Below are positions 9,773 to 23,008 of a stretch of DNA of 64,000 nucleotides, in pieces. The stretch is taken from assembly GCA_030142905.1 (NCBI GenBank), contig JASJOG010000046.1, positions 1,621,001 through 1,685,000 of the forward strand. The letters are read 5' to 3'. Under the pieces are notes generated by a model, which was given only the letters and a program-made list of their open reading frames with translations, was not told where the DNA came from and made no database searches. The position numbers and the translations under genes are program-made. Source of the stretch: Heliopora coerulea (taxonomy: Eukaryota > Cnidaria > Anthozoa > Scleralcyonacea > Helioporidae). Positions within the stretch are counted from its first letter, which is position 1. The number at the start of each line of letters is the position of its first letter.

Positions 9773-12317
9773 GGTAGAGACAGTGACAACTATCTGTTAC
9801 AAAGTAAATGTTTGGACCAATTGTTGAAGATAGATATATAATTGTTGAAGTTGAATCAGTATTGGTAAATGTTGAACATTGCAACGTGTAGCTTGCGTGT
9901 ACAGTGCGGGACCGTGAAATACGATACCAGTAATAAATCTCTGGTGAAACATCAAAGTAAACTATGAACGCGTTAGTGAATTAAAGCGTAGTTTTATGCC
10001 GTACGGCTCATGTTGCCGGTTATGGCAGAATACTTTACTTCAGTGTGTCTACTGCCAGTTCATTCAAAGGAACTGTAGTGATTCCTGTATAAGGAAATAT
10101 CTTGAATTCATAAACTGTCTATCTGATAATCTGATTGTCGCTTGAGCGACAGACTGGACAAGCGCCTGTGTAATCTTACTGATGGTCAAAACAACAACTG
10201 CTGAAACGACTTTTCCAACCTGCACATATATTCAAATGCGTCTTCACGTTTCCGCGTCCCATTCTAGTACCGATAAGCGGTGCTCTTATCGACTGCATAA
10301 CAGATCATATGAACTGTCAGCATATTGAGAAAAAATATGAATAATGCCTTTGAGCTATTTAAGCACAATGTGAGATGAGAGATTTGTTCGTCTCAAGTGT
10401 TGTCAGTCGTACTACGATGCTCGTCTTCAATTCGACCACTATTCGATCGATTACGTTAAATTGTGAATAGAGCAGAAATTTAGAAAGTTCAGTAAATAAG
10501 TCACAAGAGTTACGAAGAGAAAAGGAATAAGACATAAGCCAAAAAACTAATTCAAGTTATTGTTAATACCTTTGTCTACAACTTTGCCATTGCCGGTGAC
10601 TTTGATATACAGTCGAAATATCCCCGCACTTTTGTCTCTGTTTTATCTTGTCCTCACTTGAATACACCAAGCTACAACAGGACGTTTTTCGATTGATGTT
10701 TTATTCTTTACTTTTTACGACTGTTGACTGGTTAAAGTTTAAGAGGACATATTCGTATATTTTTTAAAAACAATAGTAACTTATAAGAGTGAATGGGCAG
10801 TATTTCGGTTGATAAAACTGGTGTTATCATGCTGACTTAAGAAATTAACATTTACAGTATTGCAATCACGAAACGGAAGTTCGATAAAGCACAGTTTGTA
10901 CTATAACGACAAACACAACCCTTCCTCCTCACGTATATACCTTTGGTTAGAGATCAATTAAACGATATTGGCGAAGCTGTCTGCAACCATCTCTATACTT
11001 CGTTTCATGTGTTTTTAATCGTTGCATTTTTCCCACACGCTTAAAACCGCCGTATGCACTCGAACATTTAACGAAACAACGAATAAAAGGCTAAATGACG
11101 TTCAAATCACTTAAACAGTCACAGCTGAAACCATTTTCAAAGCTGTGTCACTACGTTAAAATGAAATTCCCCGTATTTGATAACATACATCATAGTTTTT
11201 GCTACATTGCAATCACAATTTGAATAACCATGAATATTGTAAGTTAAACTGGATACGAAACCGCAGATCCATCACCATAAAAGAGCTTTCAACATGTAAA
11301 ATGGACTCAGCTATAGTATTTAGATAGAAAAAGACAAAGGAGAGGGTAGGTCGATAAACTGGTCGTAAGACGCAATTACCTTTATGCAGTGTATGATGAG
11401 GTAAATAATTACTGTGTTAACTATTATTCACGTGTTACGACTCAATGTACAGAGCACCCCAGAAAGACAACACATCGCTGTAACCTTCGTTTACTAAATG
11501 ATTTACTGGCTATGTGTAGTTCCCGGTACGTTTAGCTTCGCACCGTGATCGGAGTATAAAACGTGTTTTATGCCTGTTGTAGATTTACAAAAGATTTATG
11601 AATTCCTACGCACATGAACTTTAATTTTTCATACATGAAGTTATTACATTTAGTTGGAAATAGCTTATCACTCACTTTCTACATGTTAAAGTTTCCAAAT
11701 GATGACTGGAACTTTTGCATATTTAGGATCTTTGAAAGATTCTGATGAAAATCGCTTAATATTGTCCACAGCAAAAATTTCATCTTGATGGTTTTTTCCG
11801 CTGCTAAATTTGGAGGTTTAACGGTTTTCGAAATACGGACAGAAGAGAGAAAATTGGTAACTAATCCGCGGAAGTAAATTCAACCCTGAGACGGTTAAAA
11901 TATTTCTATGTGATTCAGCAGAGAAGTACTAGGAAGTTTCGTAATTTGAACGAATTTTTGGCAAACGGGACCGCCTGGATTGACCAAAAGCTGGTGGAAT
12001 ATTATTGAAGACAATCCTTCTCCACGATATCGGTGGTGACCGGGAAAAGATGACTTGAATTATTTTTATTCAGCCTTATCGCCTTCAGCGCTTCAGACTT
12101 CCTTGAAAACGGAACAACTGCTGTACATATCCAACACGTTTTGGAAAAAGAGCTTTCGATAAATGTTTTCACTATATCAATGGAATTTGAAATTCATCGA
12201 CTGTCGCAACACAATTAATCCACGCGTACAAGTGAATACTAACTATCTTGTTTTGTGCTAGTGACGTGCACCTCTTTTGAGTCACATGTGTAATATGATC
12301 TTTGTTATTTTACTACA
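9773..12317. other. Block W, 2.5 kb with no recognised gene
   Basis: AT-rich. Copies at 29084-31737 and 47540-50190. A 83-codon ORF that is open in units 2 and 3 (30104-30355, 48560-48811) is broken here by a stop near 10840, so it is probably not a gene. A segment at about 11800-11950 is single here but duplicated in tandem in units 2 and 3. Confidence 0.5.
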
Positions 12318-12705
12318 TTAAGGCTACGTTTACACTGTACCGGATGAGTTTCTGTAGCCACGTGAAAACGGTAACCATACCAGAGAGACGTTACGTTTAC
12401 ACTGGGAACGCCATTTTCGAAGCGATTTTTGGAATAGAGCAACTTTGTTCCGCCCCACTCTTCAAAGTGGTACGTTCTATATCGGAAAGGCTTACTTTTT
12501 GGGGTGCTTTGAATAGAGTGACTAGAGTGTTTGTGTTACATAATAGAATCACAGCAATTGATCGTGTCTTTTAACACGTTGGCAAGCTGGAGAACGAGTG
12601 CGCTGTTCCAAGTGCAAATCTCTTCGAGGCGGATTATAGTCTGCCTTTCCACGTCCGCTGTTTACATCATACCGGATAATTTTTTACTACAGCACAGAAC
12701 TGTAG
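12318..12705. mobile_element. TTAA-flanked MITE, right end lost, unit 1
   Basis: Left end TTAA|ggctacgtttaca at 12318, as in the intact copies at 31738 and 50191. About 90 bp including the right TIR are missing: sequence jumps from tacagcacagaactgt to the flank (gaaaattcatctgataaatattg). Confidence 0.7.
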
Positions 12706-14082
12706 TACGGAAGAACGGAAAATTCATCTGATAAATATTGAATTCTTTTCTTAGTAACATATTTTTAGCCACCGTAATAAGCCACCAAGCCATAGACCAA
12801 ATATGAAAAGTTGTCATAACATTCAACCAATACAATACGTTAATATTAAAAATCAAAACACAAATATTAACGAAAAACGCTAAACATGACCAAGTGCGCA
12901 GTAGAATTTGGAAGACGTTTTATATTCATCGGTGGTTGTCGTCGACTAGTCACACCTATTAGTAGTTAGAGGTTAATCTGTTTAGCTGAACAGTTAGTCA
13001 TGCTTAAGCTTTGACAACGGTACAAATTTATCGCTGTAGCAACTGATGTGTTCCATTTCGACGCGACTTGTCTTTTAGCGATCAAATGCAGATTGCTTAT
13101 ATACCGAAACAAAATAGTACTGACCACTGTTCTATACAATACAGGCCTTACTCCATGCTTTCGAGGTACAACTTGAACAATGAACGAAATATAGCCAAAG
13201 TTACTTCATATACGAAGGGTTAAAGGAGACCTATCGACGTTTTTTCAACTGATGTACCAACATTTCAAGAAAAACGCAACGAATACTAACACCAAAATTA
13301 TTGTACGCGGACTGGAGAAAAAAATACAATATTTCTCATCGAAGAACTGCGATAATTATGGCTTCACCTGGAAACGCGAGTACGGCGCCCACAAAACACC
13401 CCAAGATATTACACATCTAAACAATCATTGCAAAGTTACGAAGCCACTACCTCATAATAGTTACTCGCATTTCCCACAAGGGAGAGAATGTAACATATGC
13501 CTTGCTAAATTGTAAAACTAGGAAGACCCAAGATATACTTGAATTTAGACATCCAAAAATCGTCAGCTTTGGAAATTGACACCAACTTATTGTTCTCATT
13601 TGACTGAGAGCGTCGTCAAGATAAACATAACCGTACTGAATAAAAATTAATTTCTAACGTCTTTGGACGTTGTCGATATTGAAGTATAGATTGGACAATC
13701 TAAGTTACTTCCACTTATTTTACCGCAGACTAGACGATTCCCTTGAGCAAAATTCACTCAATTCTCAAACTTTCTCCGTATTTCGTTGTTGATTCACTTT
13801 GTGTTGTTTTCGTGTGTCCATGGGTTGACGTCACTTCCGTTGAGCTGTTACCAGTTTCTTTTTTCCCGGACAAATTTTCAAGTCGCGAACTTTAGCAGCG
13901 CAAAAACGCATCAAAACGAAACTTTAGCTAAAGACAATATTAAGCAATTTTCATAAGAGTATCTTAAATATTCTAAATATACACAAATCCCAATCATGAG
14001 ATAGACAGGCACTTTAATCTGAGTCACAGAAGACATTGCCCTATAGCCTCCCTTTTAGTAGACTACCGTATTTAACTGTTCC
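12706..14082. other. Upstream region of gene X2, no gene recognised
   Basis: An 87-codon ORF at 13252-13515 is open only here and is broken in units 2 and 3. No promoter element can be fixed with confidence. Confidence 0.5.
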
Positions 14083-14543
14083 TTGAAATGTCATTCAGGA
14101 CGTAGAAAGTTTTCCAGACTTAGAAGCTGTATTTTAAAGTCGCTGTCAGTGGTTTCGTCCAGAACCCCGGCGGCTGTAGTGTGCACCAAACGTAACTCCT
14201 CAGAAAGACAATGTCAAGCTTTATCGTGTACTACAAAGACGTGGTCGACAAACATGAACACACAGGATCCCGTAAAGTAAATATTCATCATTGACTCTTT
14301 CACTATGTGTTCCTGGATGTTAAAATTATTTTTTTGGTTGTAGCAATAAGCTAACGTTGATAAAAACCGAAAAACAAGCCTATTTCCTTAAGCACATGTT
14401 TTTGCAGATGTTTAATGATCTCCTTCACTAGTGGAACGCTTAAAAGGCGAGCGATGCGAATATCAACACCACTTCCAATTTCGACAACTTCAAGAGAGTC
14501 GTCAAATCTAAAGAAGACATCCGAAAAAAGTTCAAGTTTGATC

Positions 14544-15632
14544 ATGAAGTGTCTTAGTGTTTTGGCAATCATCGCAACAGCTTGCATATGTTGTTTTCCT
14601 GCAGGTAATTTACATTAGAATTATACTACAGTAGCTGTTTTTGATTATTTTAATGTACGTAGTTGTGGAAAAAGTTCGTGTCGAAGTCTTTCTTATATTT
14701 TTAAACCTTGCTACTGTGTAAATGCTATTTGTTATTCTTACGGCATCATACAACGTAAATCTTGTCGAACTTATCCAGGTCTGGTCGCACAAGTAGATAA
14801 GCGTCGTAAACCTGCAGACATGCTCTCCTTTATTCATTTATTTAGCTGTAAAATCCATCGTTATCCCAGACATAATCACAAAACTTCGGAGATGAAGGGT
14901 AGAAGTGTCGGTAAATAAATCAGCATATGAACACATAGGTATAACCTTCCGTCTTTTTCTTCTCAACCTATATCTTACGTTTTTCAAGAGATCAGTTTTG
15001 TTCGGACTTTGCTTTGTTTTATGTGAAAACAAAAGTGTTTCCCTCGGCAACAGACATTAAGTGTATAGAATTCACCACCACTTCGGTGAACAATTGTTCA
15101 ATATTCTTTATATTTTCTTGGTGTGGCTCAAATTTCATATTTAATTTTCATTCATTAAATATATCTTATATATGCAGACGGAGCTGAGAGCGATGTCGTC
15201 CGCGTCTTTGACCCTAAATTGAAGTTATCCAAACAAGAGATGATGAAGATTTTAAAAGACGCAAACTTGGAGAAATTTGGTTTCAAGAAACACGTCGAGA
15301 GCACCATCGAAACGGACGAAAATGGAGAGATGAGACTGAAGAAAACAATTACGTATATGGCCACTGATCACTGTTCAAAGGCTGCATACTGGGAGCGCTT
15401 GTTAGAAGAACGCTTGCCAGCTGATTTTTTGGCATCAAAATTGGGCACAACCTTTGTGCGTGAAATCCAAAGTCGCATCAAAGGACGTGGAACAAAATAT
15501 TGCAAAATTGGATTGGAAGTACACCTGAATCGATGCCGCAGAGATACCACGGTTGCAAGCCGCCGAGCAAAACGAAGGGCTGGTACATGTTACGTGTGTG
15601 GAATTTGCATTAGCAGCAAAATTGTATATTAG
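14544..15632 (+). CDS. Gene X copy 2
   Basis: Coding exons 14544-14604 and 15178-15632, 171 aa, exon 2 protein identical to copy 1. A probable upstream acceptor (tttttgcag, to 14407) starts the exon that carries the leader. An in-frame codon at 14415 could extend the N-terminus by 43 residues, but I prefer the ATG at 14544 because a signal peptide follows it directly and copy 1 has an indel in the upstream stretch. AATAAA follows the stop. Confidence 0.75.
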
Positions 15633-16045
15633 ACTGCTAAGCTAAATAAAACCGCAAGACAACTTGCAGGAGCGAGGAAAATTCAAGCATTTAATTTCAT
15701 ACCGGAGGATTTTAGCCAAATAATTCGTTCAGTTAATGTTTGATTCAACATCAAGTCTTTAATTGCAAATAATCATAGTTTCAAAATAATCGTATTTTCC
15801 TTAAATACGATTTAAACAGCTTGTCCTTACAATTATCTAACGTGACATGTGATTACAAATTTATTTTCATGGAGTACTTTTCTCTTGTTCAAGTTTTATG
15901 AATTTGTTTTAAATTATCCAGCCGTCGTTTCATGCGCGATTGAACCAGGGGCGGACTTAACGTACGTCAAACCCGTCAAATGATAAAGGTGAAATTTCTC
16001 AAGCAAGAGAAATATGAGAGACGAATAATAGGCAAATAAGCTGGA

Positions 16046-16095
<50 letters not shown>

Positions 16096-17290
16096 GAAAA
16101 ATATATGTGTGGATGGTATAAGAGTCTACAGAATTCTAAGCTCGAGGACCCTGAAAACGAAGACTGAATTTGCCGTAATTAGTTCTTGCTATATCGATGT
16201 AAAAAGTATTTCTTTATGCTGGTCTCGTATTACAATTACGTACACAATTATAATTAGTGTAGTTATAATTATGTTCGTAATTGAAACGCTGATTTAGACA
16301 AAAACCTTGTCTGATTGTTCAATTTTGCCATGTTACTGAAACTAAGAGAAATTGTCTCACATTGCATATGTTTCTAACAAATATATTCAAGAAAATTTTT
16401 TCTGTAAAATTAAACACTTTTGTTCAGTAAAACAATTCGTACGGCAAAATTTTCACGTACTTTCAATTTTAGGCATTCAGTAAGAATGTTATTTCAACTT
16501 TCACTTTAGTACAAAATATCAGTACCACGTTGAACAATGAATTAAAGTCGAATCGGAGGTGAGCGAACTTTGCGACAACCAATGAAATCGTTCATTTTGT
16601 CGTCGACACCGCTCGACCCTGGCCCGAATATCTTTGTGAATTCTTTCAGGCCAAAAAATTTCACTTTTCGCACCACGTTCTGTACAAACCCAGTTCTGCA
16701 AGCTTAACGATGACGCGTTGTTAGAAAGCAATTGCGCCCCAGTACAATCTGTTGATTGTAAACTTACTATGCACGCGTGCGCTTCAACGGCATGTTCGTT
16801 TAATCTCCTTTACGTTCTCTCGGCCGATTTATCGCACACTGCGCGTTCATGGTTTGACACTACACCGTGTCTGGAGCGTAGCTGAACTACAACCACGGGG
16901 TTAGTCGTTTGATGGATTGAAAAATTCATTCTTTCAGAGGTCAATTTAAGTATGTCGCTTTTAAGCGAAGAATCGAAAAGCCCATCCCGAATCTAAGAAG
17001 CCGTTCCACAACGAAAACCTCATATAACGCCACGGGTGACGAGGACATGCAGCCGTTGACACAATTCGTCAAAGACAAACTTCTGAAACAAGCACGTGAC
17101 CTCGACGCTTCCGAACAAAACGATTAATATACTGCAATCGTAAATACCCATACTGTCACTAAATAAGCTAAGGCAAGGCCAACTATGAGCCACACAGCTG
17201 CTGGACAAGTACAACGGAACCATATGAATAACAATCAAGAACAGTAAACCATAAACAAAATTGGAAAAATGATGTTTCTGCTCACTTGTC
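15633..17290. other. Unit 2 flank with TA microsatellite, no gene
   Basis: Copy of 1518-3180. The microsatellite at 16047-16091 is pure TA. A 70-codon minus-strand ORF at 16519-16731 is open but unidentified. Confidence 0.6.
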
Positions 17291-18160
17291 AAAAATGTAC
17301 CGCCACACATTTGGTATTTCCATATGGATGCACAGCTATGCTAAAGACCTATCACAATATAAACCATCTGAATTGCAAAAAACCAAGTCGGACTCCGTTG
17401 GTTTGTCTAAAAAATATCACTGATGTTTCTTATATGTTAAAGCTCAAGAACCGCGTCGCCATACAGTTGAAGCTTCCAAAAGGTTGCGGAGCTACCATAC
17501 ATTATCAATTGTGTAAGTACGACCAGACAACAACCACAAGCAACACAGCAGGACTCTTCTAGTTTACACGACAAAAAAACAAGAGATCTTCATGTTTCTG
17601 ATCAGTGGTCGAACTATCGTCCCGCTATACAGTTGATCTTTCCACAGTTATAACGCTACCATGCTACCATTTGTATGGTAAATACAACCACGTAAATTGT
17701 ATCTATAAAAAATTAACAAGGACACCTCCTGCTCGCACCAAAAACACTGACATTTCTACTCGGCTGTCACTCTACCGTACCGTCGTACAGCTCACGTTTC
17801 CATATTAAAGTGGAGCTACCATGCTACCATTTATATGGCAAATACAACCATGTAACTTGTGTCTACAAGAAATTAACAAGGACTCCTCTCGCTGGCACCG
17901 ACAACAATGGCATTTCTACTCAGCTCTCAATCTACCGTACCGCCATACAGCTCATGTTTCCATATAGTTGTACAGCTACCATGCAACCACTTCTATGGCA
18001 AATACGACCATGTAAATTGTATCTATAAAAATTAAACAAGAACTCCTCTTGTTTCCACGAAAAACATTGACGTTTCTGCTTAGCTGTCGAACTATCAGTT
18101 TGCCACACCGTCGATGTTTCCTTCAGGTTATACAGTTATCGCAGCAATTGTGCCACTAGT
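17290..18160 (+). repeat. ~160 bp tandem array, unit 2
   Basis: Copy of the array in unit 1, with scattered substitutions. ORFs at 17269-17562, 17605-17808 and 17810-18028 are read through repeat units. Confidence 0.85.
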
Positions 18161-18438
18161 ACAATCTTCTTGGTTGAATAATATTAAAACACTCAAAGCG
18201 AGGTTTCTATTTAATTGTACCAATGTTGGACTGCCATACGGTTGCAGAAAAAAAAGTTGATGAACATCCTTGGAAAACGACATTTCATTGCCAGACTAGT
18301 TTGCTTTATCAGTCTTACTGCATGCTGGTTTCTAAGCCAACTAACCTCCAACCACAGACATGAGAAGAAAATATAGCAAGGTAAGGCACAGCAAATACAG
18401 TATAAATATTCGCTTTTTATTTACTTAAGAAAGATTTA

Positions 18439-18523
18439 TTATTGGCCTTTTCCTTTACCACTTTGTGCCTTCAAAACTCGGACAACGATCTTCTGTTCCT
18501 CAATAAGGAATGCACGAACAATC
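18439..18523 (-). pseudogene. Orphan RPL34 terminal exon, unit 2
   Basis: Base-identical to 56463-56547, with acceptor and poly(A) signal kept, although the following intron-derived sequence (about 18780-19100) differs visibly between units. Confidence 0.9.
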
Positions 18524-20189
18524 CTAGGAAATCAGAGAATTGAAGTGAGCCTTTGATCCCTTCTTTAAATGCCTTGAAAAAACCTATTTAAAAAAGTTTT
18601 AATATGACATTATGCTTGAGATGACTTCTACTTTGCCAACCATGCATTTCCTGTAGTTAGAACAGTTATTTAAAGGATTGCAGAATCAGTTAACTTAAGG
18701 ATTTAAAATCTCTTGTCTTCCATCAATTTTAGAACACAGAATAGCTCCTCTTCTTACCAATCACTTGGCAACCTTAACAAGTGGAATTTCTTTTTTCCCG
18801 AAAATAACCTAAATCATGGCTGTGTAACCTACAGCCTGCGTAAGTCATTTATGCAGCCCACAGAGACTTGCACTTTGAAAAAATAAAAACTTTCTGCACT
18901 AAAAATTAGAAACATCTAACAGTAATAAAGGTAAGAATCAAAATCTTACAAGAATGACATTTCGACCTTAACTCATTAAACAGCAGGGATCACCTTCTTG
19001 ATCAGTAAAATCATCTGGTGTTAGTCAGAGTGTAAGTACAAAGTGTGTCCTTGCCTCTTGATGGGTTCATCAGCATAACTCACACTTAGATGTTTGAATC
19101 ACGTTATTAGGACATAAACTCATAGATAGCACCTTTGCAATGGAACAATTACCATATTTTATGGGCAATTACTTGTGGGTTATCTATTGATTTTTCTGCT
19201 TTTGAAGCTGGTGGGGGTAATACAACAGTGTGGGTAATGTGATGACAAATTTTTACTCTGACATTAGCATTTGGCAAAAATCTCGTTATCAAATCAACTC
19301 AAGTGCTGCACAGTATTAGCGTCGGGTTATTGATTCCAAATGCTCATGCAAGTCTTCCAAACAATAAAAAAATTCATAAAATTTTTAGTTCCTTTGGAGT
19401 AATTATCAGTTTGCTTCACAGAATTTTGGGATTACATGAAAATTGGCAAATCAGGCTGTCAGGCATAGTGCCAAGCTAAATTTCACTTCTTGTTTTGACC
19501 ACCCTTTCAGTCCTTCCTTTGCCAGCAAACAGCAAGCTTTAAACTGGCAGTATTGAGTACATTTCAAACATAGAAAACAATCAATTAGAATAATAGCATA
19601 AACTTTAAAATCATTGCAATTTGAATCTGGTATTGCATACCATGCTGTGTGTTGCTATGTCACGAGAAAATTCATGTGGAATTTCACTCAATGGCTTAAA
19701 ATATATTACCACTCTGCATGTTGATTTCAATTGGTTCAGTCAAAATTAAGAATTGTCTTCAGTTCACTTGGCCTTGATCAGTCTCTTGCTTTTCATCATG
19801 CCTGGTGAAAAACACTGTCACCAGCTACTTCTACGACTTCAGCTCATTGTTTTAAACCCAGGGTTCAAATTAACAGGTCACAATTTTCAAATCAATTTTT
19901 GCCACTTGCAAATTGAAAGTTTTGTTTTCGCGAATCCAAATTTTTCAATGACATGTATTCATATGACTTCGAGAATTTCATATGTGCAATGTTTTTTTTC
20001 CTTAAAAAAATGCCAGAAATTTGTATGAAATATTCAAATATTTGGTGCAAAATTTAAAGGTTGCCATTTTGTTGTTATCCCAGGCAATGAAAAGCATACT
20101 ATTCGCATCACACGTTCCGGCAAATGCTCAGACAAATTTTCCTCACATGGCTGTTTGCACTAGTTACTTGAGACATCCAACAAGCCTGT
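18524..20189. other. Duplicated RPL34-intron sequence, unit 2
   Basis: No gene seen. Diverges from units 1 and 4 around 18800-19100 and is closer there to unit 3. Confidence 0.5.
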
Positions 20190-20213
20190 TTGTTTTGTTA
20201 CTTCATGAACAGA

Positions 20214-20417
20214 ATGGCAGAGTACTCTGCCACTCTGAACACGGTGGTAAAATGGGAAAAAGAATTTAGTTGTAAACTGGAAAAGGTCATCATGAACAAT
20301 AAGGTCACAATGATTAAATACTCCTTGTGCAAGAAGTTCGAAGGTGATTTGAATAAAATGCGTAGCTATACATCAACATGGATTGAAAGAACCAAATATG
20401 TAAAGAAGGTGAAATAA
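20214..20417 (+). pseudogene. ZNF862-like fragment, unit 2
   Basis: 67-codon frame as at 6106-6309, with few changes (for example Val to Ile in the TSTW(V/I)ERT segment). Ends at the start of the foldback. Confidence 0.3.
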
Positions 20418-20587
20418 TCAGAAAGGTTTGAGTACTGCCAAAATGTGAGAGTAATCTAATGTTTCAAGCGAAGGCCCTTCATCAGAGAGAAAAAACATGA
20501 CTTCTCTTTGACGAAGGGCCTTCGCTCGAAACTTTAGATAACTACTCTCACATTTTTGCAGAACTCAAACCTTTCTGATTATTTCAC
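20409..20587. repeat. Foldback element, unit 2
   Basis: 179 bp copy of the foldback at 6301-6479. The right arm reads ctttctgattatttcac, which makes the outer pairing better than in unit 1. Confidence 0.8.
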
Positions 20588-21443
20588 TTTGATTTCCACA
20601 CTGCCTATGCAGCACTCCATTTTTATGAAAAGAAGGACTTTGCTTGAGGACAACTGTATGACTATGAAATATTTTTCACCATGTAAATAGCAGTTTAATT
20701 AAGAAAATGTTAAATTTGCACTTTTTGCAGATACAAATTGTTTGCAAGTTGCTTGGGAAAACTTCAGTCTTCAATTGCGGGGAAATATTGCAATGTAGTC
20801 TGCAAGAAAGCACCAGTTTTGAGTGTAAATGGGCTGAAGTGATTACAAAGTTATTTTGTTTCATGTGCGATTAAACCAAGGGCGGATTTAACGTACGTCA
20901 AACCCGTCATATGGCTAAGGTAAAATTTCTCAAGCAAACGAGACAAATAAACCGAAGTCTCATCCCTTAGTTATGCTTTCAAAACTCAAGACTCAACAGC
21001 TTTATATTGTTTCGCCAGGCGCCAAACTCTGCCTTCGCTTTCACATTATACATTTAGTCATTTTTCGAACCAATCTGGTCTAGAAACCTCAAATCTTCAC
21101 CAATTGTGTGGAGAATTCGCCGAGGAAATAAAGTTAAGCCCGCCGCACACGAGAGGAAATAGCTGAGCAAATTGCCTTGCATGGCAGTTTGCTCAACTGT
21201 TTTCTCTCGTGTGCGGCGAAGTTTTCGTGAGAATTTTACCTCGCAGGACCGTGAGAAAAATATCTGTCATGTTTGATATTTTTGGCTACGCGAGGCAGAT
21301 TCGTCTCCGTGTGCGGTAGTCGTGTGAATCTGCCTCAGCCGGATTAATCAATTAGCCAATAAAATTGGATTGCTTGCTCATATGATTTCAACCTATGAAG
21401 TTCAAGATGGCGGACGGTAGTTTGTTCAACGAAATCATGCTGG

Positions 21444-21632
21444 TGTAGCGAGCCCGAGCTTTTCACTATAACACTCTGTCTCACGCCCAGAGTTCAACTG
21501 CCTTTTATTTCACATCTGTGATAATATATAGTTACATTTTCAGTAGTGTCAATCATTGTTCCCTAGTGTTCAATTTCCTGTTAATCATTTTTATTTATAA
21601 CTAGCATTACTCTATTTACACGTTTCGTTACA
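21444..21632 (-). repeat. Gypsy 3' LTR (left end on plus strand)
   Basis: 189 bp, TG...CA ends, flanked by CTGG at 21440-21443. Differs from the other LTR by one base (g/t in ctgtGataat / ctgtTataat). Confidence 0.95.
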
Positions 21633-21647
21633 CTATCCTCCTCTTTA
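21633..21647 (-). promoter_or_regulatory. Polypurine tract of the gypsy element
   Basis: Minus strand taaagaggaggatag lies directly before the 3' LTR start TGTAACG. Expected primer for plus-strand DNA synthesis. Confidence 0.8.
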
Positions 21648-21836
21648 TTGGTTTTCGTCCCGAAAACTTACATTCAGTTTATTATTTTTTTTTTCGGGTG
21701 AAACATCTTAGTCGTAACCGTAACGAACAGGCGGCCGGACATTTTGCCGCAACCGTGCTTCCCTAACCCTGGGTTGAATGTGCCTAACAACTTCACCATT
21801 GCCGATATTACGGCGTTCTGGCGCACTCTGCACCAC

Positions 21837-22526
21837 CTAGATGTCGCCGGATTCGGGGGTTTGGGGAACAACTTGACCCTTTCCGAACGGGATCTGGCTA
21901 ATCTTTAAATGATCGTGGTGAACCACACTAATTTTTCCTACTTTACTTTTAATCTTGTAATTCACTCCCATCCTTTCCATGATCTCGTATGGTCCGATCC
22001 ACTTTGGCCCAAACTTCCATGTTTTTGGTCTCCGTAACCAAACTGCCTGACCTATGGTAAATGGTTTCCAGGTCTTTAAACGCTCGTCGTTCTGCCTACT
22101 TTGTTTCTTCCTAGCCTTTTCTATGTTAAGTTTGGCAATGTTTCGAACACTTCGCATTTTTTTTCGAAATGAGCGGGCATACTCTGAGTGTGTAGTTGGG
22201 TGGGTAAGGGGGATCCCGCACTCAAGTTCTATAGGCATGCGCGGAGCACGCCCAAATAATAGTTCGTATGGCGAGTACCCTGTTGACTCTTGACAACTGG
22301 TGTTGTACGCAAAAACTACAGGATCAACCCACAGGTCCCAGTCGTCTCTATGTTCTGAGGCAAATGCAGCTAACATGTCTTGTAGGGTTCTATTTTGACG
22401 TTCGACCTGACCATCGCATTGCGGGTGGTAAGCCGTCGTTCTGGTCTTCGCTATGTCCATTAAATCACATACTTCATGCTTCGAAATTAGCACCCTGGTC
22501 GGAATGAAGGACAATCGGAGGTCCAA
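21837..22526 (-). pseudogene. Gypsy integrase, C-terminal part
   Basis: 229 codons. The catalytic Glu lies in HPQCDGQVERQN, followed by NTSCQESTGYSPYELLFG and the GPY/F module near KWIGPYEI. Frame matches pol upstream of the two homopolymer breaks, but it is separated from the middle integrase fragment by a frame change near 22480-22490. Confidence 0.85.
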
Positions 22527-22902
22527 AGCGACTGAATACTTTATTGATCAATATGTTTGCTACAGTGGTTGCTTTCTGGTCTTTGGTCGGGAAGGCTTCG
22601 CACCACTTACTAAAATGGTCCATGGCGACCAAAATATGTCGGTTGCCACGCGATGTTTCTGGTAAAGGACCCATATAGTCCATAGCCCAAAAAGTGAATG
22701 GTTCACCTACTTCGATCGGTTGTTGAGGGGCTTTATTACTATCGGTGGGAGTCTTACGTCTTATACAAACAGCCATTGTTTGATATATTCTTGTACACTG
22801 CGTCGTATGCCTACCCAAAAAAAAATCTTTGCCTAATGCGGTCTTCAGTGCGCGCAATGCCCATATGCCCAGCGAATGGGTTATCATGCATAGCTTGTAC
22901 AA
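22474..22902 (-). pseudogene. Gypsy integrase, middle part
   Basis: Contains the Cys pair region of the zinc-binding domain and two catalytic Asp motifs, WAMDYMGPL and VLHSDQGANFE. Together with the Glu in the next fragment these give a DDE triad. The frame change from the upstream fragment lies at a run of nine A at about 22816-22824 (plus strand). Confidence 0.85.
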
Positions 22903-23008
22903 TAGTCCTAGTTAGAGACTTTGGCACTACGACAACGTAATGAGGGTGATGCTGTTTTTTGCCTAACGCCCGAACTAAAATACCGTCGCGCAAAAAAAAT
23001 CCGATCAT
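22811..23008 (-). pseudogene. Gypsy integrase, zinc-binding N-terminal part
   Basis: Carries the two His residues of the HHCC finger (HDNPFAGHMGI). Frame differs from pol upstream. The change lies at a run of eight A at about 22993-23000. Breaks at homopolymers could be real indels or base-calling errors. Confidence 0.8.

Larger units (their letters stand above)
1..14082. repeat. Segmental-duplication unit 1 (left edge cut by window)
   Basis: First of four direct repeats. Base 1 corresponds to about 14108 in unit 2, so only some 25 bases are missing on the left. It holds gene X1, the 160 bp repeat array, an orphan RPL34 last exon, a foldback, a Harbinger remnant, a hammerhead repeat, a hAT MITE and a truncated TTAA MITE. 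It lacks the gypsy, LINE and 371 bp palindrome insertions of units 2 and 3. Seen by direct sequence comparison. Confidence 0.9.

Noticed and set aside
13252..13515. 87-codon ORF upstream of gene X2
   Set aside because: Broken in the matching parts of units 2 and 3, so not under constraint.
14351..14587. 78-codon minus-strand ORF over the gene X leader exon (also 33933-34169 and 52386-52622)
   Set aside because: It is antisense to a convincing signal-peptide exon with good splice sites, has no recognisable domain, and is broken in unit 1.
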